Source: Collinsella sp. BG-O-102
Lineage (GTDB): Bacteria; Actinomycetota; Coriobacteriia; Coriobacteriales; Coriobacteriaceae
DNA: 64,000 nucleotides
NCBI RefSeq assembly: GCF_023656745.1
Contig: NZ_JAMOKO010000004.1
Span: 62,001-126,000 of the forward strand
Direction of reading: 5' to 3'
The first letter of the stretch is position 1. Each line of letters starts with the position of its first letter. The position numbers and the translations under genes were made by a program. This document shows, piece by piece, positions 34,636 to 45,050 of the stretch. The notes beneath the pieces are model-generated. The model ran no database searches and was not told the origin of the DNA. It saw only the letters and a list, made by a program, of their open reading frames with translations.

Positions 34636-35574
34636 ATGGCATCTCAAATCAAGCTCACCCCGTGCGGAGCCATGTTCGACATCTTTAAACGCGCAGCGCA
34701 CCTGAGCCATATCGAGCTATGTGGCATGGTGCTTTCGAGCCGTCCGCTGGCCGATGGCCGCAGCCCCCAGAGCCGCGCCGCCGATCGCTCCTGGGTCTCG
34801 CGCTTTATCGTGCGCGCTCCGGTCGGCACGCTGCAGGAGCGCTATTTTGCCGATTACGGCACCTCGGCCGCGCGCATCATGTCGCATCTTGCCCTGCGCC
34901 GCCGCAATCCCATGAATGCCACGGCGGTGATCAACATGGTGTGCGGGCCCGCCGGCGAGCCCATGGTGCGGGCGCTCGAGGAATGCCATCAGGACACGAA
35001 TCTCTACCGCAATGCGGTCGAGCGTTTGTCGCAGGCGGCGGAGCTTATGCCCGCCGAGCGTGCTGAGGCCGCGCTGGTGCTGTTTGTCGCCGTCGGCTGC
35101 TCGGCGGATGTTCGATCCTCGGTGACCTATGCCATCGACTACGCTCATGCGACCTGCGGCGGCGCCACGTCGACGCCGCGCTCGCTGAGCACCTCGACGG
35201 TCACGGGCAATCACGAGGCGGCGCCTGCGCATCCGCTGGGACTGCTGCGCGTGCAAAACGGTTACGTGGTAAGTGCCCCGCGCTGGATTCAGCCGAGCGA
35301 GCAGGGCGTGGAGATCGGTGCGCTGGCGACGGGGGAGGGCGATATCACCGATGTGGGCGATGACGTTTCGGCTCGCCATGCCCACGTGTGGTGCGATGAC
35401 CAAAATGTCTGGTACGTCGAGGACCTGTCGTCCACCAACGGAACCGTGGTGGTAAACGGCGCGACGAACGTCTGCACCCAGGTCGAGCCCGGCCGCTCCG
35501 CTCAGCTCAACCCCGGTGACGAACTCAAACTCGGCGAATCCACCACCTACGCCATCCTCCTCGGCGCCCTCTAA
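34636..35574 (+). CDS. FHA-domain protein
   Basis: 312 residues; AAGGAGG before the ATG. The N-terminal 190 residues form an unrecognised helical domain (FDIFKRAAHLSHIELCGMVL, LSQAAELMPAERAEAALVLF). The C-terminal FHA domain (about 215-312) has VGDDVSARHAHVW and VEDLSSTNGTVVVNG, with GALATGEGDI in place of the usual GR-x-x-x-x-DI, so the phosphothreonine-binding Arg is missing. It starts three bases after the kinase stop and is probably its partner. Confidence 0.85.
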   Translation: MASQIKLTPCGAMFDIFKRAAHLSHIELCGMVLSSRPLADGRSPQSRAADRSWVSRFIVRAPVGTLQERYFADYGTSAARIMSHLALRRRNPMNATAVINMVCGPAGEPMVRALEECHQDTNLYRNAVERLSQAAELMPAERAEAALVLFVAVGCSADVRSSVTYAIDYAHATCGGATSTPRSLSTSTVTGNHEAAPAHPLGLLRVQNGYVVSAPRWIQPSEQGVEIGALATGEGDITDVGDDVSARHAHVWCDDQNVWYVEDLSSTNGTVVVNGATNVCTQVEPGRSAQLNPGDELKLGESTTYAILLGAL

Positions 35575-35589
35575 CTCATCTCCTAAATA

Positions 35590-35656
35590 AGTTGCGGTGA
35601 AATAGGGACTGTTTAAGGCCGCGACCGGCAAAAACAGTCCTCATTTCACCGCAACT
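35590..35656. repeat. 25-bp inverted repeat element
   Basis: AGTTGCGGTGAAAT starts the left arm (35590-35614), which pairs with 35632-35656 at 23 of 25 positions around a 17-base loop. It is not followed by a T-run, although it could stop transcription from the FHA gene that ends at 35574. It looks like a dispersed intergenic palindrome. Confidence 0.7.
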
Positions 35657-35681
35657 GCCGTGTGGTCGGCGATAGAGAAAC

Positions 35682-35796
35682 GAGAGTGGATTTCCGGACG
35701 CACGAGAGAGGATTTTCGGACGCACAACCCATGAGAGTGGATAATCTCCCACTTTTGGTCAAGATACAGGCAAAAAGTGGGAGATTATCCACTCTC
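35682..35796. repeat. Tandem 22-mers followed by a perfect 24-bp palindrome
   Basis: Two adjacent 22-base copies (35682-35703, 35704-35725) share GAGAGnGGATTTnCGGACGC. Eight bases on, GAGAGTGGATAATCTCCCAC begins a 24-base arm (35733-35756) perfectly complementary to 35773-35796 around a 16-base loop. The shared GAGAGTGGAT start suggests the tandem copies are damaged arms of the same palindrome family. No coding potential is seen. Confidence 0.7.
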
Positions 35797-36194
35797 GATG
35801 CAGGCTGCGACTTTTCCGTCCGAGGGGCCATCTCGCCCCTTGGCAGTCACCTAAGGTAAACCTTTACCGCCCGCCTATATTTGCCGAAATTACACTTGAC
35901 GGCGGGGTACAATAAACCCGCATGCGGATTTCCGTTGCGGGCGCTTCCCATCGCCGGGGCGTGCCCGGGAGCATCCGGCATGCGGCCTTTGCGGCGCTCG
36001 GTCATGTGCAAGACGGGTAGCTGGGCCTGTGGAGCGCGTGCAGCCCTCCTCGTCCCGGCATGCCTTCTCTCCACGCCATGTACCTGCTGCTGAGTCCGCC
36101 TGTCAGATGATCGGAAGCAACAGCGAAAATCCCATCACGCCAACATCCCGGCGATCGCCGGGGCCTGTATACCTATATGAGAGGAGAGGGGTAT
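35797..36194 (+). other. Leader region of nifJ
   Basis: About 400 bases without a supported gene. TTGACGGCGGGGTACAAT at 35896-35913 contains good -35 and -10 hexamers but only six bases apart, so at most one is used. A GC-rich leader of about 280 bases follows, with inverted repeats such as CCGGCGATCGCCGG near 36147. The ribosome site AGAGGAGAGG precedes the start at 36195. The long leader suggests post-transcriptional control, but I recognise no riboswitch. Confidence 0.35.
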
Positions 36195-39734
<3,540 letters not shown>

Positions 39735-39746
39735 GTCTCCCACCGC

Positions 39747-39867
39747 AGGATCTGAGGGCTGACCTTCGCGGACGTCCTCGGACATGAAAGAACCCCCGCT
39801 GCGCACTACGTGCGGCGGGGGTTCTTTCGTCCTGCGGAGTGTCCGCGAAGGTTAGCCCTCAGATCCT
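39747..39867. terminator. nifJ terminator inside a 121-bp nested palindrome
   Basis: The inner stem GAAAGAACCCCCGC (39786-39799) with 39815-39828 is a strong bidirectional terminator (GGGGGTTCTTTC). It is nested in an outer palindrome: AGGATCTGAGGGCT (39747) and ACCTTCGCGGAC are complementary to 39841-39867. The outer arms make the whole structure far longer than a normal terminator. Confidence 0.85.
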
Positions 39868-39936
39868 GCTACGACTACGTCCTCGGATTGTGGGGCTGAA
39901 TGAAGGACGTGGCTGTGGGGGTGCCTTGTCCCGGTC

Positions 39937-40160
39937 GCTGTTTCGCGGCGTGGCCGCGAAACCACGCGCCACTTTGGGCATGGAGGGCTAGCTGATTGTG
40001 GCCTTCTGCTGCCCCAGTGCTGTTTCGCGCTTTGCGCGAAACATCGCAGCACTTTGGGCATAGTGGGGGAGTTGGTTGTCGCTGCCTTCTATCCCCTTGC
40101 TGTTTCGCGCCTTTGGCGCGAAAGGCGCAGTACTTTGGGCGTGGGGGCTGGCTTGCGGAC
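39937..40160. repeat. Three tandem repeats of about 80 bp with TTTCGCG/CGCGAAA hairpins
   Basis: Copies begin with GCTGTTTCGCG at 39937, 40019 and 40099 (spacing 82 and 80). Each contains a short hairpin CGCG-loop-CGCGAAA with changed loops, then C-A-C/T-TTTGGGC, then a G-run and TGG. The first copy is the most divergent. The array lies between the nifJ terminator and the end of the reverse-strand ATPase gene. No coding potential is seen. Confidence 0.7.
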
Positions 40161-40169
40161 TCAGATGAC

Positions 40170-41531
40170 CTAGAGAGATATGGGTGCAAACGAGAAATCG
40201 TTGTTGGGGTCGTCCTTTTCCATAAACTCATCGAGACAGAATGTCATATAGATTGGAACGTAAAGGATCTTGCCCTCTTTGCAAAGGTTTTCGTGGCTCA
40301 GCACAACGGCCTCGGGAATTTTGTACTCGCCCACACTCATCAAACGGTCGAGGGCTGCATGTGCTCGAACTTTCTTGCCCGATTTGACTTCGATTGGGAC
40401 AACATGCCCGCGGGCACCTTCGATTACAAAGTCGACTTCACCGACCTCACGCGTTTGGTAGTACCACGTATCTGCTCCGAGGGCAACGAGTTCCTGTGCG
40501 ACCACGTTCTCATAGAGGCCGCCGAGGTTGGGGGTTTTCATGTCAAGGTAGACGGCGCGTGCCGTGCTGCCGGGATACCGCGATGCGAGCATACCTGTAT
40601 CGGACTCGTATAGTTTAAAGGCCGTCGTTTTCTCCGTCCTCTTGAGAGGACTTCGTGCCTCCGTCACCTGGGGGACCATCAATCCAACGCCTGCGTTCAC
40701 CAGCCATAGGAAATCCTGCTCGTATTTTTGAAGACGAGCTCCCTCGCCTAGAGACGAGACGATAAAGCGATGGGACTCCGCCTCAAGCTGAACGGGAATT
40801 TGCTCGAAAATGGAGCGAACGTTAAACGCTCGAGTCGATGCATATTTAGAGATATCGCTTTTGTACTGATCGACTAGCTGAATTTGAAGCTCACGCGTTC
40901 TCACGAGCGAATAGCCCGAATCGATATAGTTCTGAACGACCTCCGGCATGCCGCCGCAAACGATATAAGCTCTAAAGTTTTTGAGCATCGCCTCATGAAT
41001 AAAATTTTCGACGGGACGCCTCTCGACAAGGCAGCTGCGGATGTCTGCAAGCACATTCTCGCTGATGCTGTTTGCCCAACAAAACTCTTCAAAATCCATT
41101 GGCCGCATAACAATGTGCTCGACATACCCCACCGGGAAAGAAGAGATCCCCTTAAACTCAGTCCCAAGCATAGACCCCGAGAAGACATAGCTAAAGCGTC
41201 CGTCCTCGACCAGCGCCTTCATAAGTGTAACGATCTGCGGATACTCCTGAATCTCATCGACGAAGATAAGCGTGTCTCCTTCAACAAGCGGTGCATCCGC
41301 AAGAAGGGCCACACGGTTGATGAAGTCAATGGAGTTCTTAGCGCCAACAAGTACGTCTCTTGCCTCGGCATCAAGTAGCAGATTGACCTCATAATACGAA
41401 GCGTAGTTGCTCTTTCCAAACGCGCGAATCGCATAGCTCTTGCCAATCTGACGCGCACCGGTAACAAGCAGGGCCTTATGGGAGTTATTCTTCCAGCTCA
41501 AAAGCCTATCAGTGACCTTGCGGCGTAGCAT
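40170..41531 (-). CDS. DUF4143-type AAA ATPase with PD-(D/E)XK-like C-terminus
   Basis: 453 residues. Walker A VTGARQIGKS (about 23-32), Walker B LIFVDEIQEYP, then SGSMLG and FPVGYVEHIVMRPMDFEEF as in the AAA_14 domain. The C-terminal part has DTGMLASRY, GGLYENVVAQEL and the nuclease-like VDFVIEGARGHVVPIEVKSG. This is a widespread accessory ATPase family whose role is unproven; defence, toxin-like or DNA-repair roles have been suggested. The promoter region carries 34-bp tandem repeats (41547-41632), which may bind this or another regulator. Its GC content is lower than the surroundings, consistent with transfer. Confidence 0.85.
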   Translation of the reverse strand: MLRRKVTDRLLSWKNNSHKALLVTGARQIGKSYAIRAFGKSNYASYYEVNLLLDAEARDVLVGAKNSIDFINRVALLADAPLVEGDTLIFVDEIQEYPQIVTLMKALVEDGRFSYVFSGSMLGTEFKGISSFPVGYVEHIVMRPMDFEEFCWANSISENVLADIRSCLVERRPVENFIHEAMLKNFRAYIVCGGMPEVVQNYIDSGYSLVRTRELQIQLVDQYKSDISKYASTRAFNVRSIFEQIPVQLEAESHRFIVSSLGEGARLQKYEQDFLWLVNAGVGLMVPQVTEARSPLKRTEKTTAFKLYESDTGMLASRYPGSTARAVYLDMKTPNLGGLYENVVAQELVALGADTWYYQTREVGEVDFVIEGARGHVVPIEVKSGKKVRAHAALDRLMSVGEYKIPEAVVLSHENLCKEGKILYVPIYMTFCLDEFMEKDDPNNDFSFAPISL

Positions 41532-41546
41532 TAAAACACCTCATTG

Positions 41547-41632
41547 ACAAAAATTGGCAAATAGATTTGCCCCTAATCATACAAAAATTGACAAATAGAT
41601 TTGACCCAAATCATACAAAAATTGGCAAATAG
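41547..41632 (-). repeat. 2.5 tandem 34-bp repeats in the ATPase promoter region
   Basis: ACAAAAATTGGCAAATAGAT begins the first copy at 41547; the second (41581-41614) differs at five or fewer positions, and a third is cut after 18 bases at 41632. They lie 15 bases upstream of the reverse-strand start codon. TTGCCAATTTTTGTATGAT on that strand resembles half-site pairs. This layout is typical of autoregulatory operators or iterons. Confidence 0.7.
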
Positions 41633-41638
41633 CAAAGC

Positions 41639-41857
41639 TCACTTAGGCCTCAAAGCCAGCGAACCAGCACGGTACTTTGCGAAAAGGCTGGCGGCGCCGT
41701 TGTTGAGGGTGGCCAGGTTGACAGTGGCGCCGTTAGCGTTCTCGGCTGCTTGGGCGCGCAGGAGCGAAAGGGCGTCGGCAGCGTTCATGCAGAAGCCGAC
41801 GGTAAAGTTCCATACTGCGAACTCGCAGTCGCTTGCCGCGGGGTGAAGCGCGATCGG
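41639..41857 (-). pseudogene. C-terminal gene remnant, family not recognised
   Basis: A 72-codon reverse-strand segment with high-GC coding character reads EFAVWNFTVGFCMNAADAL and ends ASLFAKYRAGSLALRPK-stop. It begins abruptly after an in-frame stop, where the sequence turns AT-rich. A start at 41788 would give only 49 residues without a ribosome site. It is best read as the 3' end of a deleted gene. Confidence 0.4.
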
Positions 41858-41865
41858 CTATCCCT

Positions 41866-42223
41866 TATGTTGGATGAAAAGCCCCATGTTTTTGCAGGGG
41901 TGCATACTCGTCAAATTAATGTATAGAATCGCGTATAGTGCGAGTAAGATATTGCGCTGTCCGTTTTGTGTTTAGCAAAGATATAGTTTGCATAATCTGG
42001 TCTAATCCCTGCTCTATTTAAATAAAGTTGCACGTAAATGGCGTAGATATGCCTGAACTGGGCTTCTTTACGCTGAGCGGGTAAAATCGACCGTTCGCCG
42101 CTTAGGTATTTTCAAAATGAATAAAATGAGCGATAAAGAGAATATAAACCTTAATAAACTCGCGTATCGCACGGACGCGGGTTATTAATGGGTTGTAGGC
42201 CTTTTACAGAAAGGATTCCAGCA
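41866..42223 (+). promoter_or_regulatory. AT-rich upstream region of arcC
   Basis: About 360 bases, clearly more AT-rich than the rest of the window, contain no gene. Several TATAAT- and ATGAAT-like elements are present. ATGAATAAAATGA at about 42117-42129 resembles an ArgR half-box. TTAATAAACTCGCG (42151-42164) pairs with CGCGGGTTATTAA (42176-42188) with one mismatch or bulge, forming a leader hairpin 36 bases before the start codon. Anaerobic or arginine control is plausible but not shown. Confidence 0.4.
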
Positions 42224-43186
42224 ATGTCTAAGCCTCTTGGCAAGCCCGATCGTATTGTCGTCGCCCTCGGCGGCAACGCCCTCGGCAACAACCCCGTCGA
42301 GCAGATCGAGGCCGTGAGCAACACCGCCCACGCTCTCCTTGGTCTTATCGAGCAGGGCAACGAGATCATCATCACCCACGGCAACGGCCCGCAGGTCGGC
42401 ATGATCCAGAACGCCTTCGCCGCTGCCCACGATGCCATCGGCACCCCCGAGATGCCGCTGCCCGAGTGCGGCGCCATGTCCCAGGGCTACATCGGCTACC
42501 ACCTGCAGCAGGGCATCGGCCGCGAGATGCACAAGCGCTATAAGCGCTGGCACGCCGCCACCGTCGTCACCCAGATCGAGTGCGACCCGGACGACCCCGC
42601 GTTCAAGAACCCGACCAAGCCGATCGGCCCCTTCTACACCGAGGAGCAGGCCAAGGAGTTCATGGCCGAGGATCCCTCCAAGGTCTTCGTCGAGGATTCC
42701 GGCCGCGGCTGGCGACGCGTCGTCGCCTCCCCCGACCCCAAGAAGATCGTCGAGGCCGACTCCATCCTCAACCTGCTCGACAACGAGTTCATCGTCATCG
42801 CCTGCGGTGGCGGCGGCATCCCCGTCGTCCGCGACTACGAGAACAAGGGCTGCTACAAGGGCGTTCCCGCCGTCATCGACAAGGACCTGGGCGGCGAGCT
42901 GCTGGCCGAGGACTGCGACGCCGACGTCCTGTTCCTGCTGACCGCCGTCGAGCACGTCGCCATCAACTTCGGCAAGCCCAACCAGGAGGAGCTCGAGGAC
43001 CTCACCGCCGACGAGGCCGAGCGCCTGGCCGACGAGGGCCAGTTCGGCAAGGGTTCCATGGAGCCCAAGGTCCGCGCCGCCATCAAGTTCGCCCGTTCCC
43101 GCAAGGGCCGCACCTGCATCATCGGCGCCCTGGACAAGGCCGCCGAGACCATGGCCGGCCTCTCCGGCACCCGCATCCACGAGTAG
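42224..43186 (+). CDS. arcC: Carbamate kinase
   Basis: 320 residues; AGAAAGGA supports the ATG at 42224. It has DRIVVALGGNALGNNPVEQI, ITHGNGPQVGMIQNAF, MPLPECGAMSQGYIGYHLQQ, VIACGGGGIPVVRD and a C-terminal GSMEPKVRAAIKFA, all diagnostic. It makes ATP and carbamate (then CO2 and ammonia) from carbamoyl phosphate. Arginine deiminase and ornithine carbamoyltransferase genes are not in this window, so the carbamoyl phosphate source is unknown here; agmatine, purine or arginine degradation are options. The strong codon bias suggests high expression. Confidence 0.97.
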   Translation: MSKPLGKPDRIVVALGGNALGNNPVEQIEAVSNTAHALLGLIEQGNEIIITHGNGPQVGMIQNAFAAAHDAIGTPEMPLPECGAMSQGYIGYHLQQGIGREMHKRYKRWHAATVVTQIECDPDDPAFKNPTKPIGPFYTEEQAKEFMAEDPSKVFVEDSGRGWRRVVASPDPKKIVEADSILNLLDNEFIVIACGGGGIPVVRDYENKGCYKGVPAVIDKDLGGELLAEDCDADVLFLLTAVEHVAINFGKPNQEELEDLTADEAERLADEGQFGKGSMEPKVRAAIKFARSRKGRTCIIGALDKAAETMAGLSGTRIHE

Positions 43187-43252
43187 TCCCTACTCCGTTG
43201 CCTCTCCCGTGGGCGCCAGGCAAGACGCCCACAAACTAGCCTCTCTTCATGA

Positions 43253-43284
43253 GCCCCGCAGTCCGCTCCGACTGCGGGGCTTTT
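43253..43284 (+). terminator. arcC terminator
   Basis: GCCCCGCAGTC (43253-43263) and GACTGCGGGGC (43270-43280) form a perfect stem, followed by TTTTG. A smaller hairpin GTGGGCG/CGCCCAC lies at 43209-43232. Confidence 0.85.
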
Positions 43285-43297
43285 GCTATTCACCTAG

Positions 43298-43374
43298 TCA
43301 TTGGGGACGTTCTTAAACGACTAGTCAAACAAGAACGTCCTCAACGACTACTCATTTAAGTCTGTCCCCAATGA
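43298..43374. repeat. Palindromic element ending in TCATTGGGGAC/GTCCCCAATGA
   Basis: Outer arms at 43298-43308 and 43364-43374 are perfectly complementary. The interior holds further partial pairings around GACTAGTC and AAGAACGTCCTCAACGAC. Its last 27 bases (43348-43374) recur exactly at 43654-43680, on the far side of the 62-bp array. It resembles REP-like elements linked to IS200/RAYT transposases, but no transposase is in the window. Confidence 0.65.
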
Positions 43375-43456
43375 CTGCGGAAATCCGGCACTTGGGGACA
43401 TTCCTTTCCTGCCGGCAGCTTGGGACAGTCCTTAAAGGCCACTGTCGATCAACTGC

Positions 43457-43626
43457 GGAAAGTGCATCCCAGGATGAACGTCCAAAACGGGATCTAGTTT
43501 CCCTTGAGGTCCTCAACGGGAAAATGCATCCCGGAATTTGGCCGAAAAGCGGGATGTTGTTTCCCAAACGGACCGCTAGCGGAAAGCGCATCTCACCATT
43601 GAGTTCCAAAGTGGGATGCGCTTTCC
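43457..43626. repeat. Array of alternating inverted 14-mers, 62-bp period (locus 2)
   Basis: Three complete 46-base units start at 43457, 43519 and 43581, exactly 62 bases apart. Arms read GGAAAGTGCATCCC/GGGATCTAGTTTCC, GGAAAATGCATCCC/GGGATGTTGTTTCC and GGAAAGCGCATCTC/GGGATGCGCTTTCC. The 18-base loops and 16-base spacers differ between units. The geometry is identical to locus 1 at 20357-20510. Confidence 0.8.
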
Positions 43627-43653
43627 GTACCGGCGGTTCCTGGCAATCTGGGA

Positions 43654-43680
43654 CTACTCATTTAAGTCTGTCCCCAATGA
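43654..43680. repeat. 27-bp direct repeat flanking the array
   Basis: An exact second copy of 43348-43374, beginning CTACTCATTTAAGTCTGTCC. It is followed by GTGTCCCCAATGACTAG. The two copies bracket the 62-bp array. Confidence 0.75.
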
Positions 43681-43693
43681 GTGTCCCCAATGA

Positions 43694-44695
43694 CTAGTAG
43701 TAGGCCCACATGGCTTCGACTTCGTTGAGGACCTCTACGACGCCCCAGCGGCGGGCGCTGCGGCTGGCCGAGTTGGGGTCGTAGACTCCCACTTGATCGG
43801 CATCGTCGATGCCCCAGAGCACGATATAGTGTCCAACACTGGTAAAGGTGCCGGGACGAACCGATGCGATAATGGGCGCACCCGAGCGCAGCGCCTGGGT
43901 GATGGAGCTGCGATCGATATGGAGCTCCGTTCCGTTAAGGCCCAGCTGCCATGCGCCGCGCGTCATAAATGACCATTCGGTGGCGCCGGTGGGGGCATAG
44001 TTGCCCGCCTCGGAAAGGGCGCACATATCGACCGGCGTCATATCGGTGTGGCCGGTCTTAAAGATATAGACCATGGTGAGGCAAGTGGGACCGCAAGCAT
44101 TTTCGCGAATAGTGCCACCGGCATAGGGCAGCTCCGACCATGCGGGGTCAATTTGGTAGATGTGGGGCATGGTGCCGGCCTGCCATTGCGAGCGTGGGGT
44201 CGAGAACGCAAAGAAGTAACCGGGCGCGACGGGAGCTTTAAGCAGCTTGTTCTCGGCAGTGGGCTCAAGACCGGCTGATCCGTGCGAGATACAGGATCCC
44301 AAAAACACAAAGACGAGGCAGGCGGCAATGGAGCAAAGCGCAAGGCGTAGGCGGCGGGCCGGAAGTGCGTGGCTTGTGGTGTGCGACGCGGGGCGAGGGG
44401 CGGAATTGCCGCGGTTGCGTTGAGGTCGCGAAAAGGAGCGTTTAACGTAGTAGTCGGTCTTACGGCGATCGTAGCGGCGCGGCTGCGATATGTCGGTCTG
44501 ACGTTGGCGTGTGCTCGTACTCACGCGGTCTGACTGCTGCACGGTACGGCTTTGTTGCCGAGAAGAAGCCCCGGGCTGCTCTTGGGGGCGCTGCTGGTTG
44601 CCGTTGTCGGAGGTGCTTCTGGGCGTTGGTGTGGTGCGGCCGGCAAGGCGCACGCTTTGTGGCCGTTGGTCGCCGTCATTGTATCCGTATGCCAT
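43694..44695 (-). CDS. C39-like cysteine peptidase, membrane-anchored
   Basis: 333 residues from the ATG at 44695; an in-frame GTG three codons earlier is less well placed relative to AAGG. A disordered, basic, Gln/Arg/Ser-rich cytoplasmic N-terminus (about 110 residues) is followed by one transmembrane helix (about 117-138, LALCSIAACLVFVFLGSCIS) and an exported Peptidase_C39_2-like domain: ENACGPTCLTMVYIFK (Cys201), VGHYIVLWGI (His289) and YDPNSASRSARRWG (Asp near 304). It may process peptides or wall material. The long cytoplasmic tail could be a phosphorylation or protein-binding region. It is divergent from the APC permease. Confidence 0.78.
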   Translation of the reverse strand: MAYGYNDGDQRPQSVRLAGRTTPTPRSTSDNGNQQRPQEQPGASSRQQSRTVQQSDRVSTSTRQRQTDISQPRRYDRRKTDYYVKRSFSRPQRNRGNSAPRPASHTTSHALPARRLRLALCSIAACLVFVFLGSCISHGSAGLEPTAENKLLKAPVAPGYFFAFSTPRSQWQAGTMPHIYQIDPAWSELPYAGGTIRENACGPTCLTMVYIFKTGHTDMTPVDMCALSEAGNYAPTGATEWSFMTRGAWQLGLNGTELHIDRSSITQALRSGAPIIASVRPGTFTSVGHYIVLWGIDDADQVGVYDPNSASRSARRWGVVEVLNEVEAMWAYY

Positions 44696-45050
44696 TCGAA
44701 TCACCTTGCCTCGTGTGTAACTTGTCTATCCTACATAAAAAGATGCACGACACATGGGTATGTGCGCCAAAAGCCTGACAAATGGTATGAACGTTGCCGC
44801 GCCGCGCGCCACGCGTCACGGCAACGGGTATCCAAAAGCAGACAAGATGAAAGCGTCCAGGACGAATGACGTCTCTCGCCGTTCGTCCCAAAAACGGCGC
44901 CGCTCGTTTTGCAGTTCTGCCTTCGGTCGAGCCATAAACGGCAGCGCGGCGCCGAGGCCGTATCTTAAAGCCACGAAATAAAAGCGCGCGGTCAGACAGG
45001 CCGCGCAAGGGGTGACGCCAAGGGGCGTCAAAAAGGAAAGGAGGGGAACA
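44696..45050. other. Intergenic region with leader hairpin before the APC permease
   Basis: No gene is supported. TGACGCC-AAGG-GGCGTCA (45013-45030) followed by AAAAAGG sits directly upstream of the ribosome site AAAGGAGGGG and may affect translation. GCGCGCGGTC and GGCCGCGC near 44984-45006 can form an alternative stem. Promoters for both divergent genes should lie here but none is clear. Confidence 0.35.

Noticed and set aside
35896-35913. Consensus nifJ promoter TTGACG...TACAAT
   Set aside because: The two hexamers are only six bases apart, so they cannot act together as -35 and -10.
43457-43626. CRISPR array
   Set aside because: The regular spacing suggests it, but the repeated units are alternating inverted 14-mers, with only three units, variable loops and no cas genes nearby. 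The same reasoning applies to 20357-20510 and 39937-40160.
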